Assembly: GCA_031259225.1 (NCBI GenBank)
Contig: JAIRLT010000088.1
Location: 1-12,214, forward strand
DNA length: 12,214 nucleotides
Direction of reading: 5' to 3'
Source: Prevotellaceae bacterium
GTDB lineage: Bacteria > Bacteroidota > Bacteroidia > Bacteroidales > UBA932
Shown piece by piece: positions 5,337-12,018 of the stretch. Under the pieces are notes generated by a model. That model was not told where the DNA came from. It made no database searches and saw only the letters and a list, made by a program, of their open reading frames with translations. The translations under genes and the position numbers were made by a program. How positions within the stretch are numbered: position 1 is the first letter of the stretch; each line of letters starts with the position of its first letter.

Positions 5337-6915
5337 CGTACAAAGCGTTTTTGGCAGGTTCGGGATAGTCGATAGTGTAGTGCAAGCCGCGGCTTTCGCG
5401 CAGTTCCTGTGCATTGCGGATAATCAGGTACGACACTTTAATCATGTTGCGCAGCTCGCAAAGGTTTTGCGTCAGGATGGATTTCCGGTACAGGTCTTCC
5501 GTTTCCTTGAAAATAATTTCAAGGCGGTCAAGCGCGCGTTTCAGGCGGAGGTTGGAACGCACAATACCGACGTAGTTGCTCATGATTTGCTGCATTTCTT
5601 TATAATTTTGCGTAATCAGCACCATCTCTTCGGGATGGGTAGTGCCGCCGGCGTCCCAGTCGCAGATTTTATGGCAAACCGTATAGTGTGAAAAGCGTTC
5701 CAACGCATGCCGCGCCGCGCAGTCGGCATACACAACCGCTTCAATGAGCGAATTTGACGCCAGGCGGTTGGCGCCGTGCAGCCCGGTGCTTGACGTTTCG
5801 CCAAGGGCATACAGCCGGCGAATAGATGTGCAGCCGTCCATGTCCACCTTCACGCCGCCGCAGGAGTAATGCGCTGCCGGCGCTACAGGGATATATTCTT
5901 TGGTAATATCAATGCCGGCGCCCAGGCACTTTTTATAAATCGTCGGGAAATGGTTGATAACCTCTTCCGCCGACCGGTGGGTGCAGTCGAGGTACACAAA
6001 ATCATCGCCCCGCAGTTTCATTTCATTATCGATGGCGCGCGACACAATGTCGCGGGGGGCAAGTTCGGCGCGCGGGTCATATTTTTGCATGAACCGTTTG
6101 CCGTCCTGCGTGCGGAGCAGCGCACCGAAACCGCGCATCGCTTCGGTAATAAGGAACGCCGGTCGCTCGCCGGGATGATACAACGACGAAGGATGAAACT
6201 GGATAAATTCCATGTTTTCGACTACTCCTTTGGCGCGGTACACCATGGCAACGCCGTCGCCGGTGGCAATCGAGGGATTGGTCGTAGTGTGGTACAGGTT
6301 GCCCAGCCCGCCGGTAGCAACCACCGTCGCTTTGGCAAGGAATGTGCCGACCTGTTGCGTTTTCAAGTCCAGCACATACGCGCCGTAACATTCGATATTC
6401 CCATCGCGGCGGCGCACCGTTTGTCCGAGATGATGCTGTGTGAGCAAATCCACGGCAAAATGCTGTTCCAGCACGGTGATGTTCCGGTGGGCGCGCACCC
6501 TGTCCACCAGTGCGCGCTGTATTTCCGCGCCGGTATTGTCCTTATGGTGCAGGATGCGGCGTTCCGAATGCCCGCCCTCCTTGTGCAGGTCATAAGCGCC
6601 GTCGGGCGTGCGGTCGAACTTCACGCCCCACTGTATTAGCTGTCGGATTTGCCCGGCGGCAGCGCCCACTACCATGCGTACCACTGCTTCATTGCAAAGC
6701 CCTGCCCCGCAAATCAACGTATCCTGTACATGTTTTTCGATATTGTCATGCTCATACATCACAGAGGCAATGCCGCCCTGTGCAAATGTCGTATTCGCTT
6801 CGTCGAGGGTGGATTTGCATACTAAAAGGACTTTCGCCCTGTCTGCCGTTTTCAGGGCGAAACTAAGTCCCGCCAGCCCGGCGCCTATTACTAAAAAATC
6901 TGTTTCCCTATTCAT
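5329..6915 (-). CDS. nadB: L-aspartate oxidase
   Basis: FAD enzyme that oxidises L-aspartate to iminoaspartate, which NadA condenses with dihydroxyacetone phosphate to quinolinate for NAD synthesis; cytoplasmic. The 528 residues fit the family. Visible motifs: Rossmann FAD site VIGAGLAGLS (residues 9-18), TFAQGGIA (43-50), EGGHSERRILH (113-123), ATGGLGNLY (200-208), NMEFIQFHPSSL (234-245), the active-site Arg region APRDIVSRAI (286-295), AAHYSCGGV (347-355) with the catalytic His349, and GETSSTGLHGANRLASNSL (372-390). The C-terminal helical domain is complete. The ATG directly precedes the FAD-binding strand. A TACCTTTG -7 element ends 6 nt before the ATG, giving a very short or absent leader. 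No nadA or nadC lies beside it; a glycosyltransferase follows in overlap. Confidence 0.97.
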   Translation of the reverse strand: MNRETDFLVIGAGLAGLSFALKTADRAKVLLVCKSTLDEANTTFAQGGIASVMYEHDNIEKHVQDTLICGAGLCNEAVVRMVVGAAAGQIRQLIQWGVKFDRTPDGAYDLHKEGGHSERRILHHKDNTGAEIQRALVDRVRAHRNITVLEQHFAVDLLTQHHLGQTVRRRDGNIECYGAYVLDLKTQQVGTFLAKATVVATGGLGNLYHTTTNPSIATGDGVAMVYRAKGVVENMEFIQFHPSSLYHPGERPAFLITEAMRGFGALLRTQDGKRFMQKYDPRAELAPRDIVSRAIDNEMKLRGDDFVYLDCTHRSAEEVINHFPTIYKKCLGAGIDITKEYIPVAPAAHYSCGGVKVDMDGCTSIRRLYALGETSSTGLHGANRLASNSLIEAVVYADCAARHALERFSHYTVCHKICDWDAGGTTHPEEMVLITQNYKEMQQIMSNYVGIVRSNLRLKRALDRLEIIFKETEDLYRKSILTQNLCELRNMIKVSYLIIRNAQELRESRGLHYTIDYPEPAKNALYDE

Positions 6916-6921
6916 AGGTTA

Positions 6922-6929
6922 CAAAGGTA
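6922..6929 (-). promoter_or_regulatory. -7 promoter element of nadB
   Basis: TACCTTTG on the minus strand, exact to TAnnTTTG, with its last base only 6 nt before the nadB ATG. No clear TTTG is found about 20 bp further upstream. If used, the nadB message would be leaderless or nearly so. Confidence 0.55.
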
Positions 6930-7006
6930 AAGAAAATTTACAGATTATTTCATGCATCTTGTCCTGCCCAGGATGGACGCCTAAAAGAAGAGAAAAGAAG
7001 CCATGA

Positions 7007-7153
7007 TGTACAAAGAAAAACTATCGGTACCATATTTGCTTTAAGCAGCAAGTAGCAGAAGAAATAATAACCGGATTAAGTGTAAACGGAGTTAGCCGGA
7101 AGTATGGAATAAAGTCATCCGCACAAAGAAAACAATGAATAAACTATGGGTAA
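7007..7153 (+). pseudogene. Relic of an IS3-type transposase OrfA helix-turn-helix
   Basis: The frame translates as YRYHICFKQQVAEEI, then GLSVNGVSRKYGIK and SSAQRKQ, stopping at TGA 7136-7138. This matches the N-terminal helix-turn-helix of IS3-family OrfA proteins (RYS-FK--VV-EI--G--S---A---Y-I). After the TGA the frame continues INYG. In relatives a Trp usually precedes this I-x-YG, so the TGA probably replaced a TGG. There is no start codon in this frame, no OrfB and no terminal inverted repeat visible, so it is a remnant. The rest of the 303-bp gap between nadB and the ompH gene holds nothing else that I can support. Confidence 0.65.
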
Positions 7154-7218
7154 TAAATATCCCTATTAACCTGTCAATTTTTTTCAGGATGTAACCGTAT
7201 GTATAAATACGCTTTTTC

Positions 7219-7737
7219 TTATTTATAGCCCAACTTCCCCAGCACTTTATCGCTTAAATCGAAGCGCGGGGCGGTGTACAGCACGGTAGGATTGGAGGTG
7301 ATGTCGATGATAATAGCATAGCCGTCTTGCGTGGCTACCTCTTTCACCGCATTTTTTATTTGTTCGATGATGGGATTGAGCAATTCCGTTTTCTTTTTGT
7401 CTAACGTGCCGTCTTGCCCGAAATATTGGCGTTGCAAGTCTTTTGTTTCTTTTTCTTTGGTGATAATTTCATCTTCGCGGCGTTGTTTCATATCGTCGGT
7501 CAGCAAGACTTTATCGGCTTGGTATTTTTTGTAGAGTTCTTCCAAACCGGCATACCGTGTTTCGATTTCTTTTTCGTATTGCTGCGAAAGTTTGTCTAAC
7601 TGGTCTTGCGCCGTTTTGTATGCAGGAATTTTCTTCAAAATATATTCCGTGCTGATGTATCCCACTTTATTAGTGTTTTGCGCTATTGCAGAACATGCGA
7701 TGCCGGCAAAAGCTACGAGGAATAAAATTCGTTTCAT
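7219..7737 (-). CDS. skp: OmpH/Skp-family periplasmic chaperone
   Basis: Periplasmic holdase that binds unfolded outer-membrane proteins after Sec export and delivers them to the BAM complex. The 172 residues begin with a signal peptide (MKRILFLVAFAGIACSAIA, likely cut before Gln20). A short beta strand, KVGYISTEYILKKIP (24-38), follows. Residues 41-105 are a long charged coiled-coil arm (QLDKLSQQYEKEIE; EELYKKYQADK), and 110-135 are the returning helix. The C-terminal GYAIIIDITSNPTVLYTAP (139-157) is the typical body-domain strand that closes the trimer. It lies 33 nt downstream of bamA with no terminator between, so the two are probably co-transcribed. Bacteroidota often carry two ompH copies in tandem here; only one is present. 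The symbol is by family, not proven orthology. Confidence 0.92.
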   Translation of the reverse strand: MKRILFLVAFAGIACSAIAQNTNKVGYISTEYILKKIPAYKTAQDQLDKLSQQYEKEIETRYAGLEELYKKYQADKVLLTDDMKQRREDEIITKEKETKDLQRQYFGQDGTLDKKKTELLNPIIEQIKNAVKEVATQDGYAIIIDITSNPTVLYTAPRFDLSDKVLGKLGYK

Positions 7738-7770
7738 AATGGTATATTTTTATAGTTATTGTTTCTTTAA

Positions 7771-10344
7771 CTAAAACTGCATGCCGAAAGTAAAGGCAAA
7801 GTTACTGCCGTTAGCTTCGGAATTGCCGACGACCGTGTCGAAACCATAGCCCCAGTCAATGCCAAGAATGCCGACAATCGGTAACATTACTTTGACGCCT
7901 ACGCCGGCAGCGCGTTTAATAGCAAACGGATTGAATTGTTTTATATCCGACCATGCGTTGCCGCCTTCGAGAAACAGGCAGGCATAGATAGAGGCTTGCT
8001 GTTCCATAATAACGGGATGCCGCAACTCCAGCGTAAACTTGTCATACACGTGCCCGGCGTATGCGCCGTTCACTATCGGCGTGATGGACGAATTGGCGTA
8101 GCCGCGCAGGGCGATGTTTTCCTGCCCGTAGCGGTTGTAGCCCGACATGCCGTCGCCGCCGAGAATAAAGCCTTCAAACGGCGAGTAGCCTAAACTCCGT
8201 TTGAAAAAACCTAAATAGCCGAACTGCACCCGGGCAAACATCACCAGGTCGCCGACAAGCTGCGTGTACAATGCGCCTTTGAACGACCACTTGTGGTATT
8301 CTATCCATTTATATTTCTCTGCCGCCGTCATCGCACTGTAATCTACATTGCCGCGGAACAGCGAATAGGGCGGCGTGATTTGCAAACCCAGCGAAAACTC
8401 CGACCCCTTGCGCGGATAAAACGGCTGGTCGGTGGAATTGCGGCTGAATACGATGTTATAATTTATATTGTGCGACAAACCGTCCGAGAAACCATAGTAA
8501 CTCTCCGGCCAGTTATACAAACTATAGCGTTGAAAGCTCAATGCGTTGTAGAGTTGGAAATACGAATCGGGCCATTGCAGGCGGGTGCCGATACCTGCCG
8601 ACAAACCGAGCGTTTCCATCCACTGATCAACCGTTTGGAAATAATAGGAAGCATTTGTTTCCCGTGTGAAATAAGCCGTCACCGACAGGGAGGTCGGTTT
8701 CCTGCCGCCCAGCCAGGGTTCCACGAATTGCAGGGAGAACGCGGTATAATATGTCCCCTGTATTTGCAGGCGCAATGCCAGCGTTTGCGCATCGCCCGAC
8801 GGCACCGGTCGCCAGGCGTTTTTCTTGAAAAACCGGCGAATGGAAAAATTCGCGAACCTTACGCCCACAGTACCGACAAACGTGTTCCCGCCCCAACCGC
8901 CGGAAAGTTCCAACTGGTCGTTGGATTTTTCCGGCAAAATATAAGTAAGGTCTACCGTATTGTCCTGCGGGTTGGGAACGACTCGGAACCCTTCCGGTGA
9001 CATTACTTTTTCCGGTTCAAAGTTCCCGGCAGAAGCCAGTTCGCGCAGGGAACGTTCAAATGCCGTACGGCTCCACAGGTAGCCCGGCTTGGTATACAGT
9101 TCGCGGCGGATGACCCGTTCGTTGGTTTTTACATTGCCCGTGATATTTATCCGTTTGAATACCGCCTGTTCGCCTTCGTACATCCGCATTTCAAAGTCTA
9201 TCGAATCGCCGTCTACGGCTACTTCCACAGGGTCTACCTGAAAAAACAGGTATCCGTTATCGGAATACCACGTGCTCACGGAAGCCTGGTCACTGCTCAG
9301 TTTTTTCTCCAGCAACACGCGGTCGTACACGTCGCCTTTTTCAATGCCTAAGATATTGTCCAATATTTCCGACGGCAATTTGGTATTGCCTACCCATATA
9401 ATATCCCTGAAATAATACTGCTTCCCTTCATCCACCGTCAGCTTGATGCCCAGCCGCTTTTCGTTGATGGTATACACCGTATCCGCGATGATTTGCGCAT
9501 CGCGGTAGCCTTTTTCATTATAGGCGGTGATAACATTTTCCTTGTCGTTTTCAAATTCTTCGGCGTTAAATTTTTTACTGCTGAAAAAATTCCGCAGCGT
9601 ATTCGCTTTGGTCTTTTTCATTGCCCGTGCCAGTTTCCCGTCGGAAAGCGCAGTATTGCCTTCAAAGTCGATTTGTTTGATTTTTACTTTGCTTTTCCTG
9701 TCAATATCAAAAGTAACCCGGATGGCATTACTTACCACCGTATCGTTTTGCTGGATGACATTAACTTCGGCATTCAAATAGCCTTTTTCGGCATAATATT
9801 TTTTTATCAGGTCAATCGACGTATTTACTACGTATTCGGAATATTCGCTGCCACGCCGCAGTTTCAGGCGTTCCGCCAGATCTTCCTTAGCGCTTTTCTT
9901 GACGCCTTCGCCGCTGAATGACCACAGCGATACGCGGGGGCGTTCGGCAAGGTGAATATTCAGGTACACTCGGTCGCCCACCACGCGCGGGGCGGTAATC
10001 GAGATGTCGGAAAAATAACGCATCCCCCAAAGTTTGCGGGCAATTTGCGACAGTTGGTCGCTGGGGATCATCACCGTGTCGCCGACAGACAAGCCCACCA
10101 ACGAAAGGATTTGCTCGGTGGTATAATATTTTACGCCGGAAATGGTAACATCCGCCACGACGTACGTTTGCGGGTCGTTATAACTAAACGATACGGGCGC
10201 GCCTTGCAAGAGTACACTATCTGCCGGCGCTTGTTTTTCGAGTTGAACGCTGTCGGCAGGCTGGGCAGCCGCCGTCGTTATACAGAACAGGAATACCGGG
10301 ATAAGGATTATTCGCCCGGCGATTATATTCAGGAAATACCTCAT
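7771..10344 (-). CDS. bamA: BamA, outer-membrane protein assembly factor
   Basis: Essential Omp85-family insertase that folds beta-barrel proteins into the outer membrane. The 857 residues fit Bacteroidota BamA. They begin with a signal sequence (hydrophobic residues 11-21, ending TTAAAQ) and a short linker. Five POTRA domains follow at about 62-135, 136-215, 219-306, 309-389 and 394-472; repeated patterns such as IKQIDFEGNTALS, IIWVGNTKLPSEIL and FKRINITGNVKTN mark the starts of domains 3-5. The 16-strand barrel spans about 475-857. Loop 6 carries ALRGYANSS (745-753), the equivalent of the conserved (V/I)RGF motif with Tyr in place of Phe. The last residue is Phe, as expected for a barrel recognition signal. 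It is the first gene of a two-gene unit with ompH and has its own promoter; uppS, often upstream in relatives, is absent. Confidence 0.97.
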   Translation of the reverse strand: MRYFLNIIAGRIILIPVFLFCITTAAAQPADSVQLEKQAPADSVLLQGAPVSFSYNDPQTYVVADVTISGVKYYTTEQILSLVGLSVGDTVMIPSDQLSQIARKLWGMRYFSDISITAPRVVGDRVYLNIHLAERPRVSLWSFSGEGVKKSAKEDLAERLKLRRGSEYSEYVVNTSIDLIKKYYAEKGYLNAEVNVIQQNDTVVSNAIRVTFDIDRKSKVKIKQIDFEGNTALSDGKLARAMKKTKANTLRNFFSSKKFNAEEFENDKENVITAYNEKGYRDAQIIADTVYTINEKRLGIKLTVDEGKQYYFRDIIWVGNTKLPSEILDNILGIEKGDVYDRVLLEKKLSSDQASVSTWYSDNGYLFFQVDPVEVAVDGDSIDFEMRMYEGEQAVFKRINITGNVKTNERVIRRELYTKPGYLWSRTAFERSLRELASAGNFEPEKVMSPEGFRVVPNPQDNTVDLTYILPEKSNDQLELSGGWGGNTFVGTVGVRFANFSIRRFFKKNAWRPVPSGDAQTLALRLQIQGTYYTAFSLQFVEPWLGGRKPTSLSVTAYFTRETNASYYFQTVDQWMETLGLSAGIGTRLQWPDSYFQLYNALSFQRYSLYNWPESYYGFSDGLSHNINYNIVFSRNSTDQPFYPRKGSEFSLGLQITPPYSLFRGNVDYSAMTAAEKYKWIEYHKWSFKGALYTQLVGDLVMFARVQFGYLGFFKRSLGYSPFEGFILGGDGMSGYNRYGQENIALRGYANSSITPIVNGAYAGHVYDKFTLELRHPVIMEQQASIYACLFLEGGNAWSDIKQFNPFAIKRAAGVGVKVMLPIVGILGIDWGYGFDTVVGNSEANGSNFAFTFGMQF

Positions 10345-10381
10345 GAAATTTGTTCTACTATTATTTTTCAGAAACAGGATG

Positions 10382-10389
10382 CAAATATA
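10382..10389 (-). promoter_or_regulatory. -7 promoter element of the bamA-ompH unit
   Basis: TATATTTG on the minus strand matches TAnnTTTG. Transcription would start about 5 nt further on, leaving a leader of roughly 32 nt before the bamA ATG. A TTG lies upstream but closer than the usual 19-21 bp, so the -33 half is weak. Confidence 0.55.
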
Positions 10390-10762
10390 CTAAATAAAAA
10401 CGAACAATAATAATGTATAATGAAAAATAAAAAACCGGTGGATGCCAATATCCATTGCTGCCGGGCTACCAGCCGCCTTGACCGGCTCTTTTTGCAGCAG
10501 GATTTCAAGATTTCAAAGTTCAAGGCTTTGCTTTTGCATTTTTAGGGTTCCTATTGCATTCGCGGGGGTCAGCGCGCCGCTCACTGGGGTCAGCGAGTCG
10601 CTCACTGAGGTCAGCGAGTCGCTCGTTGCGGAGAATGGGCAAGGTTAAAGGTTGCGCACTGAAACCCAAACGGGGACAAGGCACAACGGATGTTAGCGGT
10701 TAGTGGAAACGCTATTAATTTAATCAAATATTTTTGGACAATTTTTACATTTTCTATTGGTA
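10390..10762. other. Gene-free stretch between bamA and the cysteine-rich protein gene
   Basis: About 370 bp without a supportable gene. A frame at 10442-10648 is open on the plus strand, but its product is low-complexity translation of the 21-bp repeats and resembles no protein. The stretch holds those repeats and a small inverted repeat (TGGAT/ATCCA near 10440-10455). On the minus strand that inverted repeat is followed by CCGG and six T, so it may be a weak terminator for transcription coming from 10763. Confidence 0.5.
10565..10627. repeat. Three 21-bp tandem repeats with palindromic cores
   Basis: Units at 10565-10585, 10586-10606 and 10607-10627 share the form G(G/A)GGTCAGCGnnnCGCTC followed by ACT or GTT. 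Units 2 and 3 contain the perfect palindrome AGCGA-G-TCGCT; unit 1 has AGCG-CGC-CGCT. This resembles dispersed palindromic intergenic repeats rather than coding DNA. Confidence 0.8.
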
Positions 10763-11665
10763 TTAGTTACAACAATAGCAGGTACAGGCATACCAACCTG
10801 CGTAACCATACACACTGACGTAGTACGACCATGAGCTGCATGTTAGGATGCAGAGGGCATCGCACGCGGCTGCACTTGCTTGCTCTCCAGCGCGTATCTC
10901 ATAGCCGTCTGGATAGCAGGACGTGGCGTAGGTGGGAGCGCAACCAGCCGTGCAGTTGGTTTCGGTGTACGTGTTGTATTTCGTAGTTACGACATCATCA
11001 CATTGATTTCGTAATTGCACATACGCAGTGTTGCAAGCTCCCGTGCACGCGCCATCATAAGTTTCATAAGTCCGGTTCTGTTTGCACGTGCCGCTGCATT
11101 TCGTTGTACCGGTAGCGCAGCAATCCAGCAGTCCCGCTGCTTCGCCATCCCTGCCGCACCACACACCCGGACAACCGGTGGCGTCGGTGAGCGCGGTAAT
11201 TACACTGCCGGAATAGGTGGTGGCGTCCCATTCTATCGTGCCGTTGATAATAAACGGCGGCGAGCCTTTCAAGTTATAGCCGCCGCTGGAATTGTCCTTT
11301 GCATTGGGTGGGAAGTCGCTGCCATAAACGCACCAGTTGAATTTGCCGGTGGCATTGTCTAATGTAGCGGTTACGGTCGTGGGATTAGCATTGACATAAA
11401 AGCCGCGTTGATTAAATTCGGCAATGCTGCCGGCGGTTACCGACGGACTGCTGAATTCGGCTTTGGCAAACGTGCCGGGCGACGTGCCGGTAACGGGGCA
11501 CAAATCGACCCACACCCATACGCGGTTGTTGGCGGCGCTGCCTGTCCATGACACGCGAAAGGTTACTTTTTTGGTAGCATAATCTACACTTAACGGCGTA
11601 ACCGTTACTGCCGCGCTTGCAGTCATGCTTGCAAGCATTGCAAAAAGAAAGATAATTTTTTTCAT
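10763..11665 (-). CDS. Secreted cysteine-rich protein of unknown function, 300 aa
   Basis: I do not recognise a named family. A Sec signal peptide is clear (MKKIIFLFAMLASMTASA, cut near residue 18). Residues 19-145 look like an extracellular beta-sandwich: alternating Val/Thr strands (VTVTPLSVDYATKKVTFRV), WTGSAANNRVWVWVDLC, then FNWCVYGSDFPPN and SPPFIING. From about residue 160 the protein becomes a cysteine-rich tail. The whole protein has 21 Cys, many as CxxxC or adjacent pairs, and it ends CTCYCCN. Such a tail would be disulphide-bonded in the periplasm or outside the cell. No lipobox, sortase-like motif or obvious secretion-system sorting domain is seen. It stands alone on the minus strand, with about 400 bp of repeats downstream and repeat-rich DNA upstream; no -7 element was found. 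A surface or secreted role is inferred from the signal peptide only. Confidence 0.8.
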   Translation of the reverse strand: MKKIIFLFAMLASMTASAAVTVTPLSVDYATKKVTFRVSWTGSAANNRVWVWVDLCPVTGTSPGTFAKAEFSSPSVTAGSIAEFNQRGFYVNANPTTVTATLDNATGKFNWCVYGSDFPPNAKDNSSGGYNLKGSPPFIINGTIEWDATTYSGSVITALTDATGCPGVWCGRDGEAAGLLDCCATGTTKCSGTCKQNRTYETYDGACTGACNTAYVQLRNQCDDVVTTKYNTYTETNCTAGCAPTYATSCYPDGYEIRAGEQASAAACDALCILTCSSWSYYVSVYGYAGWYACTCYCCN

Positions 11666-11700
11666 AACATTTATTTTAAAATTTCTGATTTCTAATTTCT

Positions 11701-11724
11701 AATTGGCTGGCGCGCCAGCCAATT
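11701..11724. repeat. Perfect 24-bp palindrome flanked by TAATT-rich short repeats
   Basis: The arm AATTGGCTGGCG (11701-11712) is followed directly by its exact complement (11713-11724), with GGCGCGCC at the centre. Left of it is TTTCTGATTTCTAATTTCT, and right of it CCTAATTCTTAATTC, so short near-repeats of A/T-rich 7-8-mers frame it. It lies 36 bp upstream of the cysteine-rich protein start and could be an operator, a cruciform or part of a dispersed intergenic repeat. Confidence 0.85.
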
Positions 11725-11740
11725 CCTAATTCTTAATTCA

Positions 11741-11824
11741 TCTGGATTGCTTCGCTCCGCTCGCAATGACGCTCGTCGTGTCGTCATTGCGAGCGGCGAG
11801 GAACGAGCCGTGAAGCAATCCAGA
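11741..11824. repeat. Nested inverted repeat (dispersed intergenic element)
   Basis: Outer arms TCTGGATTGCTTC (11741-11753) and GAAGCAATCCAGA (11812-11824) are exact complements. Inside them CCGCTCGCAATGACG (11757-11771) and CGTCATTGCGAGCGG (11782-11796) are also exact, with a 10-nt loop. The wording (GTCATTGCGAGC...GAAGCAATCC) resembles palindromic intergenic repeats seen in many copies in diverse bacterial genomes. No protein-coding role is likely. Confidence 0.85.
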
Positions 11825-11837
11825 CAAATAATAAACA

Positions 11838-11864
11838 CAATGACGCTCATCGCGCCGTCATTGC
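11838..11864. repeat. Second copy of the 27-nt core hairpin
   Basis: This 27-mer matches positions 11764-11790 at 24 of 27 bases. Arms CAATGACG (11838-11845) and CGTCATTG (11856-11863) are perfect, with a 10-nt loop. All three differences fall in the loop, so the stem is retained while the loop has drifted. Confidence 0.75.
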
Positions 11865-11882
11865 AACCGGAGCAACGTGCCC

Positions 11883-12018
11883 CGTCATTTCGAGCGGAGC
11901 GAAGCGGAGTCGAGAAATCTGCTGCGTCCTGCACCTGCTGCTTTGCACCACCCTGCGTTCTGGGGCAGTTTCCTCCACTCCGCGCGCTCGTTCCTCGCGC
12001 GCTCCGGTCGGAATGACG
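11883..12018. repeat. 136-bp unit bounded by imperfect 18-bp inverted repeats
   Basis: The left end CGTCATTTCGAGCGGAGC (11883-11900) and the right end GCTCCGGTCGGAATGACG (12001-12018) are complementary at 16 of 18 positions. The interior has no supportable gene but contains a direct repeat CGCGCGCTC (11981-11989 and 11996-12004). This is the form of a small non-autonomous element or a pair of oppositely oriented dispersed repeats; I see no target-site duplication. Confidence 0.6.

Noticed and set aside
5337..5414. Longer N-terminus for the glycosyltransferase
   Set aside because: The extra 26 residues overlap the nadB 3' end and do not resemble GT2 proteins; the ATG at 5336 begins the first beta strand.
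5869..6639. 256-aa plus-strand frame opposite nadB
   Set aside because: It is a shadow of the antisense frame of a clearly conserved gene and has no recognisable domain.
7196..7220. Terminator (CGTAT/ATACG then CTTTTTCTT) on the plus strand
   Set aside because: The stem is only 5 bp of A/T-rich pairs, no plus-strand gene leads into it, and on the minus strand it has no T-run to serve ompH.
7680..7737. Lipoprotein signal in the OmpH homologue (Cys15)
   Set aside because: The residues before Cys15 (G-I-A) do not form a lipobox; a cut at AIA-Q is typical of periplasmic OmpH proteins.
8293..9000. 235-aa plus-strand frame opposite bamA
   Set aside because: It is an antisense shadow of bamA, with composition typical of a complementary frame.
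10565..10627. CRISPR array or coding repeat
   Set aside because: Units are contiguous with no spacers. The open frame through them gives only a low-complexity VSESLTE-like translation.
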